A stretch of DNA of 44,848 nucleotides from Lachnospiraceae bacterium (GTDB taxonomy: Bacteria > Bacillota > Clostridia > Lachnospirales > Lachnospiraceae), in NCBI GenBank assembly GCA_900751995.1, contig CAADTP010000003.1, positions 1 to 44,848 of the forward strand, read 5' to 3'. Shown here piece by piece: positions 22,392 to 31,982 of the stretch. The notes beneath the pieces are model-generated. The model was not told the origin of the DNA, did no database searches, and saw only the letters and a list, made by a program, of their open reading frames with translations. Every line of letters starts with the position of its first letter. Positions within the stretch are counted from its first letter, which is position 1. The translations under genes were made by a program, and so were the position numbers.

Positions 22392-23873
22392 CTAAAAGTT
22401 AAAGTAGAGAAATTCCGACACACCTGAAAGGGTAAAAATTCCCCATACCATACAGAATACGGTGAAAACAGCCATAGAGACTGTCGGGCGAAACTTCATT
22501 TCCTGATTGTTTTTAAAATTAAGACATAAGAATAACATTCCGGCAAGCATGATCAGTGCATCAACACCCCGGATGGAAGCCATAACTTTATTCAATACAG
22601 GAATATGGCTGTAAATAAGATGAAATTCTTTTAACTGGAAGGTCTGCAAAAAAGGTCCCCGGACATTGAGATTTTTGAAGCCGAGGATTCTTTTGATAAA
22701 CGTAAACGCCTGTGAAATAGAATCTGCCCGGAAAAAAATCCAGGTGATATTTACAAACAGAAAAGTGGCTGCCCATTGAATCACCTCGTGCATACTCTCC
22801 CACTGTTTTTTGAACATTCTGGTGACAGCATTACCGATTCCATGCAGGAAGCCCCAGAAAATAAAAGTCCAGTTTGCTCCATGCCAGAGTCCGCTTACAA
22901 GGAATACCATGATAATATTAAAGTAGGTACGAATGGTTCCCTTACGACTTCCCCCAAGTGGAAAATATACATAAGTACGCAGAAATCTGGTCAGCGTCAG
23001 ATGCCATCTTTTCCAGAAGTCTACAATTGACAGAGCCTTATATGGAGAATTAAAGTTCATTGGAATATGGATATTAAACATATATCCAAGCCCGGTTGCC
23101 ATGTCGCAATATCCGCTGAAATCAAAATAAATCTGGAAGGTATAGGCCAGCATAGTCAGAATTGCTTCCATGGAAGTAAGATCATTTCCGAGATGGCTGT
23201 ATCCCCATGCGACAGACACACTTAATGTATCTGCGATAACGGCCTTTTTAACAAGGCCTGCCGCAAACATATAAAGCCCATGAGCCATATTGTCACTGTT
23301 AACTTTCCAGTTGTTCTTGTCCTCAAACTGAGGCAGAACCTCATTATGCAGAACAATTGGTCCGGCGATCAGCTGTGGAAAGAATGTTACAAATAATGCA
23401 TAGTCTGCAAAATTATACTCTTTTGTTTCACCACGATAGGAATCGACCATGTAAGAAACCTGCTGAAAAGTAAAAAAGCTGATACCCAGCGGGAGAACAA
23501 CATGTCGCAGCTGAAAGTCAGCTGAAAAAACTTTGTTCAGATTGTCAACAAAGAAATCATAATACTTAAAGTAAAAGATCAATCCAAGATTAAAGATAAG
23601 TCCAATACCAAGCAGAGTCTTTTTGAGCAGTGAGATTCTCTCAGGTGCAAAAAGCCATTTGCGCTGCAGCAGCTGAGACAACAGATAATTGACAAGAATA
23701 CTACTGCACATGATCCAGAGATAGCTTGGATTAAAATAACCATAGAACCAGAATGACATAAGAATCAATGAAACTTTGGCTAAAACAGGTTTTTTAAGTT
23801 TATGTAGTCCGTAATAGCTTCCAATAGCCAACGGCAGAAAAACAAATATAAATATGTAAGAATTAAATAACAT
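22392..23873 (-). CDS. MBOAT-family O-acyltransferase
   Basis: A 493-residue polytopic membrane protein of the AlgI/DltB/PatA class. The catalytic His is in GLWHGANWTF, and the conserved SIVDFWKRWHLTLTRFLRTY segment precedes it. Such proteins pass acyl groups across the membrane for O-acetylation or D-alanylation of polysaccharides. I start at the ATG at 23873 (MLFNSYIFIF), preceded by AAGGGGAAA; an upstream in-frame ATG at 23921 overlaps the promoter. The promoter is at 23921-23949. No dltA/dltC or alginate gene is adjacent, so the substrate is unknown. Confidence 0.92.
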   Translation of the reverse strand: MLFNSYIFIFVFLPLAIGSYYGLHKLKKPVLAKVSLILMSFWFYGYFNPSYLWIMCSSILVNYLLSQLLQRKWLFAPERISLLKKTLLGIGLIFNLGLIFYFKYYDFFVDNLNKVFSADFQLRHVVLPLGISFFTFQQVSYMVDSYRGETKEYNFADYALFVTFFPQLIAGPIVLHNEVLPQFEDKNNWKVNSDNMAHGLYMFAAGLVKKAVIADTLSVSVAWGYSHLGNDLTSMEAILTMLAYTFQIYFDFSGYCDMATGLGYMFNIHIPMNFNSPYKALSIVDFWKRWHLTLTRFLRTYVYFPLGGSRKGTIRTYFNIIMVFLVSGLWHGANWTFIFWGFLHGIGNAVTRMFKKQWESMHEVIQWAATFLFVNITWIFFRADSISQAFTFIKRILGFKNLNVRGPFLQTFQLKEFHLIYSHIPVLNKVMASIRGVDALIMLAGMLFLCLNFKNNQEMKFRPTVSMAVFTVFCMVWGIFTLSGVSEFLYFNF

Positions 23874-23920
23874 TTTTCTATGATTTCCCCTTAACTTTAG
23901 TTTTCTATTATTCCGTATCA

Positions 23921-23949
23921 ACTATAAGGGAAACTTCAGGGTTAGTCAA
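23921..23949 (-). promoter_or_regulatory. Promoter of the MBOAT-SGNH operon
   Basis: TTGACT (23944-23949) and TATAGT (23921-23926) on the - strand, spacing 17 bp, about 48 bp before the chosen ATG. The rest of the interval 23950-24060 shows no gene, only a short GCGC-GGA-GCGC hairpin at about 24000-24010. Confidence 0.75.
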
Positions 23950-24060
23950 GTCTTTCATGATGTTCAGATGATGAAGGTTGACTATGCTGGTTGATAAAAG
24001 CGCGGAGCGCAATGTATTTTGTGTTATTTGTATTTACTATACTATAACATTTACATCTTG

Positions 24061-24101
24061 AAAAATAACAGCCCGGGATTTATTAAGGTTCTCCGGGCTG
24101 T
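24061..24101 (-). terminator. Terminator after dacA
   Basis: Perfect 9-bp GC-rich arms (24068-24076 and 24093-24101) with a 16-nt loop are followed on the - strand by TATTTTT. It closes the radC-mre-min-rodA-dacA unit. Confidence 0.85.
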
Positions 24102-24106
24102 CTTCA

Positions 24107-25318
24107 CTATACAGTATTGATATGTTCCAACAGGGATGTCATCTCCTGATACAAAAGTTCTTTCGTGGATGCACCCATTACAATGGACACAAATGGATTT
24201 CCATATTCATTCTGACACAACAGGGCAAGACAGTTTCCTGCACTGCTGGTCGTTCCTGTTTTACCTCCAAGGATCGTGATACCCTTTGGTGCTGTTGCTT
24301 CTCCTGTAAGATAATGATCTGTTGCAGTCAGCGCTACACTCGCATCGGAACCATCACTGTATTTATAGCTTGTCGTGTAGCTTCCCAGCTGAGTGATCTC
24401 TGTAAACTCAGGATATTTCAGAGCCTCCTTCAGCATCAGATAAATATCATATGGTGTTGTATAATGATTTTCATCCTGCAGGCCGTGAGGATTAGTGAAA
24501 TGAGTTCCTGTACACCCAAGTGAAGCAGCATACGCATTCATCATAGAAACAAAATTCTCTGTCGTTCCTCCAATATGCGTCGCAATCGCAGATGCTGCGT
24601 CATTTCCGGAATATACCAGTAGACAGTGAACCAGTTCATCCATTGTGACCTGATCTCCCACCTGGAATCCTACACGCTGAGAACCTTCCTCCAAAGTGAC
24701 ATTCTCCTCTGAGATTGTGACAACATCATCCATATTCCCATTGGTGAATGCCAGAAGTGCTGTCATGATCTTGGTAATACTTGCCGGATAAACCTTATCG
24801 TAGGCTCCTTTGGCGTACATTACAGATTTGTCATTAAGATTCAGAAGCAGTCCCTCCTGCCCATCCTCCAAAGTGACCGAATCAAGTGCCTGATCCCCAC
24901 TTACAACACAGAGGTCACCGGCAAACGAAACCGCCCTTGAGGTTGTCCTGAGTGTGTTCTGATACTGAAATTCCTGATTGATATCAAAGGCCTGTACCTT
25001 TTTTCCAGCAGGTAATCCTGTCCGGAATACATAGTATCCACCACCGCATAAAGCAATGACAAGAAGGATCACTGCTATGACCGGTAGAAAACTTCTTCTG
25101 CGCGATTTTTTCTTTCGGGAAGGCGGGTTTCTGCGGGCCTGTGATGCTTCGACCGGACGTGCATTTCTTACAGAAGTATGTGCAGTACCTCCTGTCGGCC
25201 TTGCAGATCTTCCTGATTTCCTGTTTGCCGAGGCACTTCTGCCTGATGAGATATGCGGCCTTGCAGATTTTGCTGTATCTGCGGTACGCCTGCGTTCATA
25301 TGGCTGTTCTTTTTTCAT
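24107..25318 (-). CDS. D-alanyl-D-alanine carboxypeptidase (S11 family)
   Basis: A 403-residue DacA-type peptidase that trims the terminal D-Ala of peptidoglycan stem peptides. Residues 1-76 are a very basic, Ser/Arg-rich cytoplasmic tail, then a single membrane anchor (77-98). The catalytic motifs are SxxK Ser180-Ile-Thr-Lys183, SGN at 237-239 and KTG at 353-355. The C-terminal PBP5-type domain and membrane helix are absent. It overlaps rodA by 4 bp. The long basic N-terminal tail is unusual and may bind nucleic acid or acidic membrane lipid. Confidence 0.92.
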   Translation of the reverse strand: MKKEQPYERRRTADTAKSARPHISSGRSASANRKSGRSARPTGGTAHTSVRNARPVEASQARRNPPSRKKKSRRRSFLPVIAVILLVIALCGGGYYVFRTGLPAGKKVQAFDINQEFQYQNTLRTTSRAVSFAGDLCVVSGDQALDSVTLEDGQEGLLLNLNDKSVMYAKGAYDKVYPASITKIMTALLAFTNGNMDDVVTISEENVTLEEGSQRVGFQVGDQVTMDELVHCLLVYSGNDAASAIATHIGGTTENFVSMMNAYAASLGCTGTHFTNPHGLQDENHYTTPYDIYLMLKEALKYPEFTEITQLGSYTTSYKYSDGSDASVALTATDHYLTGEATAPKGITILGGKTGTTSSAGNCLALLCQNEYGNPFVSIVMGASTKELLYQEMTSLLEHINTV

Positions 25319-26475
25319 AAGTAATCCTCTTTCTGATTCATAGAATTTTTGCGAATTTCCTTATTATATGCACTGCTCTGCAGACCTACATTCAAGACAA
25401 GTCCCATTCCGATATAAAGACTTACCAATGAGGTCAGACCATAGCTTACAAATGGAAGCGGCGTACCTGTGTTCGGTGCTATTCCTGTAGCTACACTGAT
25501 ATTCAAAAAACTCTGCAGTGCAACGACACTGGCCATTCCGCAGCATATGATCTTACCGGACAAATCCTTCGCTCGAAGCCCCATCCGGACACATTCTATG
25601 GAAATTGCCAGAAGAAGCAGGATGATCAGGGAGCAGCCGAGAAATCCATACTCCTCTCCTGCAACTGCAAAAATAAAGTCTGTCTGATTCTCTGAAACAA
25701 AGTTACCCTTATTTACTGAGGTCACCTCGTCACTTCCGGACAGCCGCTTACCGATCAGCTCACCTGACGCGATCGCTGTCTTGGAGTTATTCTGCTGCTG
25801 GATATCATCACTGTACTCGTCGTTCTCAGGGTAAAGGAATGACATGATTCGATTTCTCTGATAATCCTTGATCAGTTTCTGATCCGGCTGAACTACTATC
25901 GAGAGAAAAATGATGATAAGAGGAACCAGAATCAGAACTGTGCCTCCTATGATCTTATAGCTGAGTCCTGCTATATAGATAAGAATACAGAATACAGCCA
26001 GCATCATAAGTGTGTTTTTCAAGTCGGGCTGCTCTAAGATCAGAAAAAGAGGAACTGCCAGTAACAAAACAGATTTGGCCAGCGTCTTTGGCGTGTTCAA
26101 ATCTTCCTCATGATCCATAAAGAACCTGGCGAAAAACAAAATAATAATGATCTTTGACAGCTCTGTAGGCTGAAAACGAATGAATCCAAAATCGATCCAG
26201 CGGGCTGCTCCATTTGCAGAGTCACCAAAGAGTCGTACGATCAGCAGAAGCACAATATTGACCCCGTACAAAATCCATTGAAAATTTGAGATCCACGAGT
26301 AATCGAGCAGCGAAAGTGCTGTCATGATCAGCAGACCCATAATGACACCGATCAGCTGTTTACTTCTGAGATCATCTCTGGCACTTCCGACTAATATGAT
26401 TCCGATCGCACTGATCGCAACAAGAAAAAGCACCAGTCTAAAATTATAAAATCGTAATTTATACTGTTTAATCAT
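25315..26475 (-). CDS. rodA: RodA/FtsW/SpoVE-family peptidoglycan polymerase
   Basis: A 386-residue protein with about ten membrane helices. Conserved SEDS features include GAARWIDFG, FQPTELSKI, the extracellular DEVTSVNKGNFVSENQTDFIF loop region (catalytic Asp before the last helices) and the C-terminal PFVSYGLTSL. SEDS proteins polymerise glycan strands with a partner PBP. With mrdA in the same operon this is most simply RodA of the rod complex. It starts 8 bp after minE and overlaps dacA. Confidence 0.94.
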   Translation of the reverse strand: MIKQYKLRFYNFRLVLFLVAISAIGIILVGSARDDLRSKQLIGVIMGLLIMTALSLLDYSWISNFQWILYGVNIVLLLIVRLFGDSANGAARWIDFGFIRFQPTELSKIIIILFFARFFMDHEEDLNTPKTLAKSVLLLAVPLFLILEQPDLKNTLMMLAVFCILIYIAGLSYKIIGGTVLILVPLIIIFLSIVVQPDQKLIKDYQRNRIMSFLYPENDEYSDDIQQQNNSKTAIASGELIGKRLSGSDEVTSVNKGNFVSENQTDFIFAVAGEEYGFLGCSLIILLLLAISIECVRMGLRAKDLSGKIICCGMASVVALQSFLNISVATGIAPNTGTPLPFVSYGLTSLVSLYIGMGLVLNVGLQSSAYNKEIRKNSMNQKEDYL

Positions 26476-26483
26476 TTTGTATT

Positions 26484-26756
26484 TTATTCCCTTTTCTTAT
26501 ATACCGGTATGTCTGCATGAAGGACCGGAGGTTCCTGACTTATCCAGAACACAACGCCTTCCTCATCTATGGAAACGTATTTTTTTACTGTATGGATCAT
26601 GTCGTCCTTCAATAAATCCATCATTTGCAAGGAACAGCCAATCCTCTCTGAAACCAGAAGAAGCTTCATCCGGTTTCTTGCATATTCTGCGGAGCGGTTT
26701 TTGAACTGAAACAAAGCTTTCACATGAATCCTCTCCCTCCGTCTGTAGGCAGTCAT
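26484..26756 (-). CDS. minE: Cell division topological specificity factor MinE
   Basis: A 90-residue MinE: an N-terminal basic membrane/MinD-contact segment (SAEYARNRMKLLLVSER), then the topological domain with DDMIHTVKKYVSID. MinE stimulates MinD ATPase and drives its movement along the membrane. It overlaps minD by 4 bp (ATGA). Its presence is consistent with an oscillating Min system, although minC is not next to it. Confidence 0.93.
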   Translation of the reverse strand: MTAYRRRERIHVKALFQFKNRSAEYARNRMKLLLVSERIGCSLQMMDLLKDDMIHTVKKYVSIDEEGVVFWISQEPPVLHADIPVYKKRE

Positions 26757-27541
26757 TTATGAAAAAGGTTTCCAATCCTCTGAAGCATTCCCTTTTTTTG
26801 ATGAAGGGGTGCAAATGGAACCTCCTCACCCAGTAACCTGCGGCAGATGTTTCGATATTCTTCTTCAGCCTGTGAATTTCTGCCCGAAAAAGGTTCTCCC
26901 TGATTAGCAGCGATCACAATCTGCTCATCATCCAGAATGCTTCCGATCAGATTCACGGCAAGGATCTCAACGACATCCTCCACTGACATCATATCTCCAC
27001 GTGCGATCATATCCGGACGAAGCCGATTGATGATCAGATGAATATCCTGGATGCCATCTGCTTCCAGAAGTCCTATGATCCGGTCTGCATCGCGAATCGC
27101 TGAAACCTCCGGGGTTGTGACCACAAGAGCTTTGTCCGCTCCTGCGATCGCATTTCGGAATCCCTGCTCAATCCCTGCCGGGCAGTCCAGAAGAACAAAA
27201 TCAAACTCTTCTCTCAGTTCTTCTGTCAGCTTGATCATCTGTTCCGGAGAAACAGCGGATTTATCCTTTGTCTGTGCCGATGGAAGCAAATACAGTTCCG
27301 GATGTCTCTTATCCTTGATCAATGCCTGCTTCAGGCGGCACTTCCCATTTATGACATCTACCAGATTGTATACGATCCGATTTTCGAGTCCAAGAATCAC
27401 ATCCAGATTCCGAAGACCGATATCCGTATCGACAACTACTTTCCGCTTGTCCAGCATTGCCAGTCCAGTACCGATATTGGCTACTGTTGTTGTTTTGCCG
27501 ACTCCACCCTTACCGGATGTAACTACTATCACTTCACCCAT
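26753..27541 (-). CDS. minD: Septum-site-determining ATPase MinD
   Basis: A 262-residue MinD with the deviant Walker A SGKGGVGKTT, DTDIGLRNLDVILGLENR, LLDCPAGIEQG, and a C-terminal amphipathic membrane helix rich in Lys/Arg and hydrophobics (KKGMLQRIGNLFHK). MinD recruits MinC and MinE to the membrane. I start at 27541 (MGEVIVVTSG) because AGGAGGG precedes it; the longer frame to 27655 overlaps mrdA. In the usual order minC precedes it; here mrdA does. Confidence 0.96.
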   Translation of the reverse strand: MGEVIVVTSGKGGVGKTTTVANIGTGLAMLDKRKVVVDTDIGLRNLDVILGLENRIVYNLVDVINGKCRLKQALIKDKRHPELYLLPSAQTKDKSAVSPEQMIKLTEELREEFDFVLLDCPAGIEQGFRNAIAGADKALVVTTPEVSAIRDADRIIGLLEADGIQDIHLIINRLRPDMIARGDMMSVEDVVEILAVNLIGSILDDEQIVIAANQGEPFSGRNSQAEEEYRNICRRLLGEEVPFAPLHQKKGMLQRIGNLFHK

Positions 27542-27617
27542 GTTTCTGCACCCTCCTGAAAAGATATGTTCCAGACCTCTGGTATTCTCTTCTGTATATT
27601 TGCCGCAGCACATATCC

Positions 27618-30527
27618 TTAGTCGTTTGAAGTATTACTTGTATCACTGGAGGCATAACCTGTCAGAATTGTATCCTCGTCTGCCAGATCATAGATGTACT
27701 GTAAAATATCATTTGCAGTCAGGCAGGCATTTCCTGATGTATATCCATTTGCAATACGGACAGCAATCGCATATTCCGCGTCTCCCGTAGAAGGTGAGTT
27801 TGTATATCCGATAAACAGACCGTGGTTCGGATGGTAAATATCCAGCTCAGCTGTACCTGTTTTACCCGAAAGTGTTACCCCAAGTCCGTTGAACTGTTCA
27901 TGCGTCTGTACCACTCTTCGCATACCGTCGTGAATATCTTCCCACACATTATTCGGTACATCACTCATTTCATTCTTTACAGACGGTGCGTATTCATTGA
28001 GAATTTTGCCCTGGGAGTCTGTAACCTTATTTAAAAGTGAAAGGTCATAGACGGTTCCCGAGGTTGCCAGTGCTGTCGCATAACGGGCAAGCTGGCTGGT
28101 TGTAAACAGATGATTACCCTGTCCAATATAGGAAGGAACTGCTTTACTGTCAGAAATATGTGGTGTTGCTTCTGAAATCTCAATGCCAGTTTTTTCATCG
28201 AGACCAAACTCAGAAGCATATTTCTGCAGTTTGGAAAGACTCAGTGTTTCAGAAAAATCACCATCCGCATTTTTGCCTGCAAGGAAACCGACCATGTTAA
28301 AGAAATAGTTACAGGACTGTTCGATCGCACCTCTGATCTCCAGAGATCCGTGACCCTGACGGTTCCAGCAGTAGATGGCCGGTGACACCAAGTCAAATTT
28401 ACCCGTACATTCATAATAGGTGCCGTCATCGATAACACCCTCCATCATACCTGTAACGGCAGACAGAAGCTTTAAGGTGGAACCTGGTGCCGTTGTCTGC
28501 TGCGTTGCCTTATTGAAGAACGGACTCGACTGATCCAGGGCAAGCTTTGTATAATAGCTGGTATCCATATTGTTGCTGAGCTTATTATTATCATATCCCG
28601 GATAGGATACACAGGCAAGAACTTTTCCTGTTTTTACATCTGTAATGACAGCGGATGCTGAACATGGTGCAAGTGCAAGCTGTGCTGGTTCGATCTCCAG
28701 ATTGGCAATCTTGTTGATCATGAAATCATATGCTGACATCTGACCGGATGCAAGGCTTGCGTAGCTTGCATCATCCTTTGAGAGTACTCCCTGCTCATAC
28801 AGCACCAGACAGATATCCTGTCCTGAAATCCGGTCATCCATAAGCATGTATTTATACAGAAGCTTGGAGAATCCGGTATCTGTCTTGAGATAATCAGTAA
28901 TATAATCTGTAAGTGTTGTATAAACCTCGTTGGAATCCAGATATTCTTCTTTCGGAGAGATGACTGATATGTCAATCCAGTTCTGACTGGCAGCATAGTT
29001 CAGATAATCCTTAAGACTGATGCTGCGATCTGTGGCCCATGCCTGATAGGTTGCATCAGAAGTATCCACCGCATCCTTCTTGATCACACCAAGTGTATCT
29101 CTCAGAATGGTATCACAGATATAAGAAAGATATTCTTTAAGCTCATCGGATTCGTCCTTGTATGCCGGTGGATTATCCATTGTCAGCCTATTAGTTATTG
29201 TATCAAAAACTTCCTGCTGCTTTTGTTGAAATTTGGCGTATAAATTTTTTTCTGTATCCGATGCATTCTCATCACTGAACTTGTCAATATCAATGACACT
29301 GTTCGAGATCAGAGCATTGTATACATCATAGATTGGAATAACGATCTTACTTGCATCCTGCTCAGCTTCATAGTTGAACTCTTTAACAGCCTCAATCTTG
29401 TTCAGAAGAATACCTGCAACTCTCTGCTTCAGAATCTGGTAGATTGCCGCCTGCCAGTCTGCATCAACAGAAAGATAGACATCATTTCCTGCCTGAGGCT
29501 CGACGGTAGTATCGCTGTCGATCTTCAAAACCTTACCAAGGTTATCAACCGTAACCGTTTCCTGACCATCTGTCCCCTGCAGTTCCAGTTCCATATACTG
29601 CTCAATTCCGGCTTTTCCGATCACTGCGCTGCTCTTATATTTTGAGTTCTGCTTCTTAAGATCCGCCAGTTCCTCAGAAGATGCCTTTCCGGTATAGCCA
29701 AGAAGCGGTCCCATACTCTCATCATCTACATACTGACGACTGGAATCCTCAAGCACATCAATTCCCTGGAGTTCATTCTGATTTTCTTTGACTGCTGCCA
29801 CTGTACTTTCACTGACATTTGTCGCTATCGTAACAGCCATATATTTCTGGAAGCTGTTTGTACTCAGCTCATAACGCATGATCGCAATGTCGAGGACCTC
29901 CTGTCTGGTCAGTTCCTCCGGAAGTCCATATTTCTTCAGTTCTTCCGTTGTATAGGCATTGTCACCATAAAGAACAATAGAAAAGCCCTTGCTGCCGCTT
30001 AAGTAGCTCATAATATCCTCTGCACTTGCAGCCGCCTCATCCTCTGTCAGATCATCGATCAGCGCATGACCGTAAATATCCGCCTTAAATCGATTCAGGG
30101 TAAATCCCGGCTCAATATCAAATACATAGTTTCCGTCATTGTCCAGTTTGATATGGAATGTATTAGAGAGACTGTCACCGTTATCTGCAAGGATACGCAG
30201 AACCTTATAGGCAACTCCGTTCAGAGTCAGATTCTTTTCACGGGTGGTATCATAACTTCCATTATCCTCAAATGTCAGAGAATAAGACAGAATATTGGAA
30301 GCAATCAGTTTATTGTTTCTGTCATAAATATTACCCCTGGTACTTTTGAGGACTCGCGTTTTCGTCGTCCTTGTCTGAAATTCATCAATATAATCCTCTC
30401 CCTGTATGATCTGCAGCTGATAGAGCTGTCGGATCAGGACAAAAGACAACATGATAAATAAAAGTAAAAGTACAGAGGTTCGTTTCAGTTGAAATTTTTT
30501 GAATATTCTTTTTATTTTAGTACCCAA
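27618..30527 (-). CDS. mrdA: Penicillin-binding protein 2 (class B transpeptidase)
   Basis: A 969-residue class B PBP starting with TTG at 30527 (GAAAGGGAA upstream; overlap of 16 bp with mreD). One membrane anchor (about 17-35) is followed by the dimerisation domain (RGNIYDRNNKLIASN). A transpeptidase domain carries SxxK in APGSTLKLL (Ser about 683), SCN (about 737) and KTG (about 887). About 250 residues are inserted between the dimerisation and transpeptidase regions (about 360-620), making it much longer than typical PBP2 (about 630-720). It crosslinks peptidoglycan during cell elongation with RodA. Confidence 0.92.
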   Translation of the reverse strand: MGTKIKRIFKKFQLKRTSVLLLLFIMLSFVLIRQLYQLQIIQGEDYIDEFQTRTTKTRVLKSTRGNIYDRNNKLIASNILSYSLTFEDNGSYDTTREKNLTLNGVAYKVLRILADNGDSLSNTFHIKLDNDGNYVFDIEPGFTLNRFKADIYGHALIDDLTEDEAAASAEDIMSYLSGSKGFSIVLYGDNAYTTEELKKYGLPEELTRQEVLDIAIMRYELSTNSFQKYMAVTIATNVSESTVAAVKENQNELQGIDVLEDSSRQYVDDESMGPLLGYTGKASSEELADLKKQNSKYKSSAVIGKAGIEQYMELELQGTDGQETVTVDNLGKVLKIDSDTTVEPQAGNDVYLSVDADWQAAIYQILKQRVAGILLNKIEAVKEFNYEAEQDASKIVIPIYDVYNALISNSVIDIDKFSDENASDTEKNLYAKFQQKQQEVFDTITNRLTMDNPPAYKDESDELKEYLSYICDTILRDTLGVIKKDAVDTSDATYQAWATDRSISLKDYLNYAASQNWIDISVISPKEEYLDSNEVYTTLTDYITDYLKTDTGFSKLLYKYMLMDDRISGQDICLVLYEQGVLSKDDASYASLASGQMSAYDFMINKIANLEIEPAQLALAPCSASAVITDVKTGKVLACVSYPGYDNNKLSNNMDTSYYTKLALDQSSPFFNKATQQTTAPGSTLKLLSAVTGMMEGVIDDGTYYECTGKFDLVSPAIYCWNRQGHGSLEIRGAIEQSCNYFFNMVGFLAGKNADGDFSETLSLSKLQKYASEFGLDEKTGIEISEATPHISDSKAVPSYIGQGNHLFTTSQLARYATALATSGTVYDLSLLNKVTDSQGKILNEYAPSVKNEMSDVPNNVWEDIHDGMRRVVQTHEQFNGLGVTLSGKTGTAELDIYHPNHGLFIGYTNSPSTGDAEYAIAVRIANGYTSGNACLTANDILQYIYDLADEDTILTGYASSDTSNTSND

Positions 30528-31039
30528 ATAGATTCCCTTTCTTTCCTGGTTGCATTCATAAAGTGATGATTAATATAATAAAAAATTTTATATACGATCA
30601 ATGCCAGAAAAACTGTATAGAAGATTTCCGGAATGATGATCCTGTATAAATATTTAAATATCCCAAGTCTTCCCCTCAGGAAAAACTGAAGCCCGTATAC
30701 GGCAAGATTATAGATGAGATCCATAATAGCCGTCAGTGCCATTGGCACCTTGATATCATCATCATAATAAATACGAAATGCATAACCGCTGAAAAAACCG
30801 GCATACATATAGATCAGTGCATAAAATCCAAATACAGATCCATAAAACAGATCCACAAGCAGTCCGCTGAAAAAGCCGGTCCACAGACCACTCTTACGCC
30901 CACGCATCAGTCCCATAGATACACACAGGATCAACAAGAGATTCGGCGTGATCGAGCCAATGGCTATTTTCTGGAGGAGCGTGGACTGCAAAAGGAAGCA
31001 TACAATGATCGTAAAGAAAAGAACAATCTTACTCTTCAT
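30512..31039 (-). CDS. mreD: Rod shape-determining protein MreD
   Basis: A 175-residue membrane protein with about five helices and the MreD pattern (ITPNLLLILCVSMGLM, GLWTGFFSGLLVDLFYGSVF). It links MreB/MreC to the elongation machinery. Its start shares one base with the mreC stop (TAATG) and its end overlaps the mrdA TTG start, so the three are translationally coupled. Confidence 0.92.
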   Translation of the reverse strand: MKSKIVLFFTIIVCFLLQSTLLQKIAIGSITPNLLLILCVSMGLMRGRKSGLWTGFFSGLLVDLFYGSVFGFYALIYMYAGFFSGYAFRIYYDDDIKVPMALTAIMDLIYNLAVYGLQFFLRGRLGIFKYLYRIIIPEIFYTVFLALIVYKIFYYINHHFMNATRKERESIWVLK

Positions 31040-31962
31040 TATTCTGTTCCCTCCTGACCAGTCTCTGCGGCATCCTCCTGTGAAGTACTGCCGCTATCGA
31101 CAGCATCCTGCTTATTGACCGTGATCACAAAAACATCCTTCAGATGCTTAAAGTCCACAGGAGTCACGATCGTACCTGTCTTTGTCAGATTGTTAGTATC
31201 CAGTTCGAGCTCACTGACATAACCTACGAACAAACCTTCCACATATTTGTCACTGATGTTTGAAGTGACAATACGTTCTCCCACGGTCACCTTGTCGTCC
31301 TTGTCATACAGCTGTGAAAAACGCAGCTTGCCTTCATCGATCAGCTCAAGATCTCCTGTCACCACGCAATTATCATCCGTACCCACAGTCATAACACTGA
31401 CATAGCTACTGTCGTCGATAATGGCACGGACGGTTGCCCAGTTCGAGCCTACCTCCGTGACAATACCAACAAGCCCCTTGCCGGAAATGACATTATTATC
31501 TACGCGGATGCCGTCGTTGCTTCCCCGGTTGATCATAAATGTATCATACCAGTTTCCAGGATCCTTGGAGATGATTCTTGCCGCAACCTTTGGGTAGGAA
31601 GAATACTCCTCATCCAGCTTATATAATTCCTGAAGACGTGAAAGCTCCGACTGATTCTGGATCAGAATATTGTTCTGCTCCGTCAGTGTATCCACGGCAT
31701 CCTGAAGTTCCTGATTTTTGTTGATCAGCTCCTGCTTGTCCTGGAAGGTCTGACTGATCTCACCGATCCAGCTTCCGATTCCATCGATACTCTTCTCAAA
31801 CGGAACCACGATCATACCTGCTGCCTCTGCCAGAGGTTCCGACGTAACGCCGGAGGCCAGCGTCGATACTACCGCACTGCCACAGAAGAATGTCATGATG
31901 ACCAATAAATGCTTACTCTTTAAATGTATTCGAAATTGAAATTTCTTTTTCAGGTTTTTCAT
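31039..31962 (-). CDS. mreC: Rod shape-determining protein MreC
   Basis: A 307-residue protein: membrane anchor at about 17-37, a coiled coil (about 70-115, rich in Gln/Asn/Leu), then the beta-barrel MreC domain (VAARIISKDPGNWYDTFMINRG and NNVISGKGLVGIVTEVGSN). The C-terminal tail is acidic (DSGSTSQEDAAETGQEG). MreC scaffolds the elongation complex outside the membrane. Start follows AGGGGTAT. Confidence 0.94.
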   Translation of the reverse strand: MKNLKKKFQFRIHLKSKHLLVIMTFFCGSAVVSTLASGVTSEPLAEAAGMIVVPFEKSIDGIGSWIGEISQTFQDKQELINKNQELQDAVDTLTEQNNILIQNQSELSRLQELYKLDEEYSSYPKVAARIISKDPGNWYDTFMINRGSNDGIRVDNNVISGKGLVGIVTEVGSNWATVRAIIDDSSYVSVMTVGTDDNCVVTGDLELIDEGKLRFSQLYDKDDKVTVGERIVTSNISDKYVEGLFVGYVSELELDTNNLTKTGTIVTPVDFKHLKDVFVITVNKQDAVDSGSTSQEDAAETGQEGTE

Positions 31963-31982
31963 GTATCATACCCCTAAGAAAA

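Noticed and set aside
27542..27655. Longer N-terminus for minD
   Set aside because: MinD proteins begin just before the Walker A motif, and AGGAGGG precedes the ATG at 27541; the extension overlaps mrdA.
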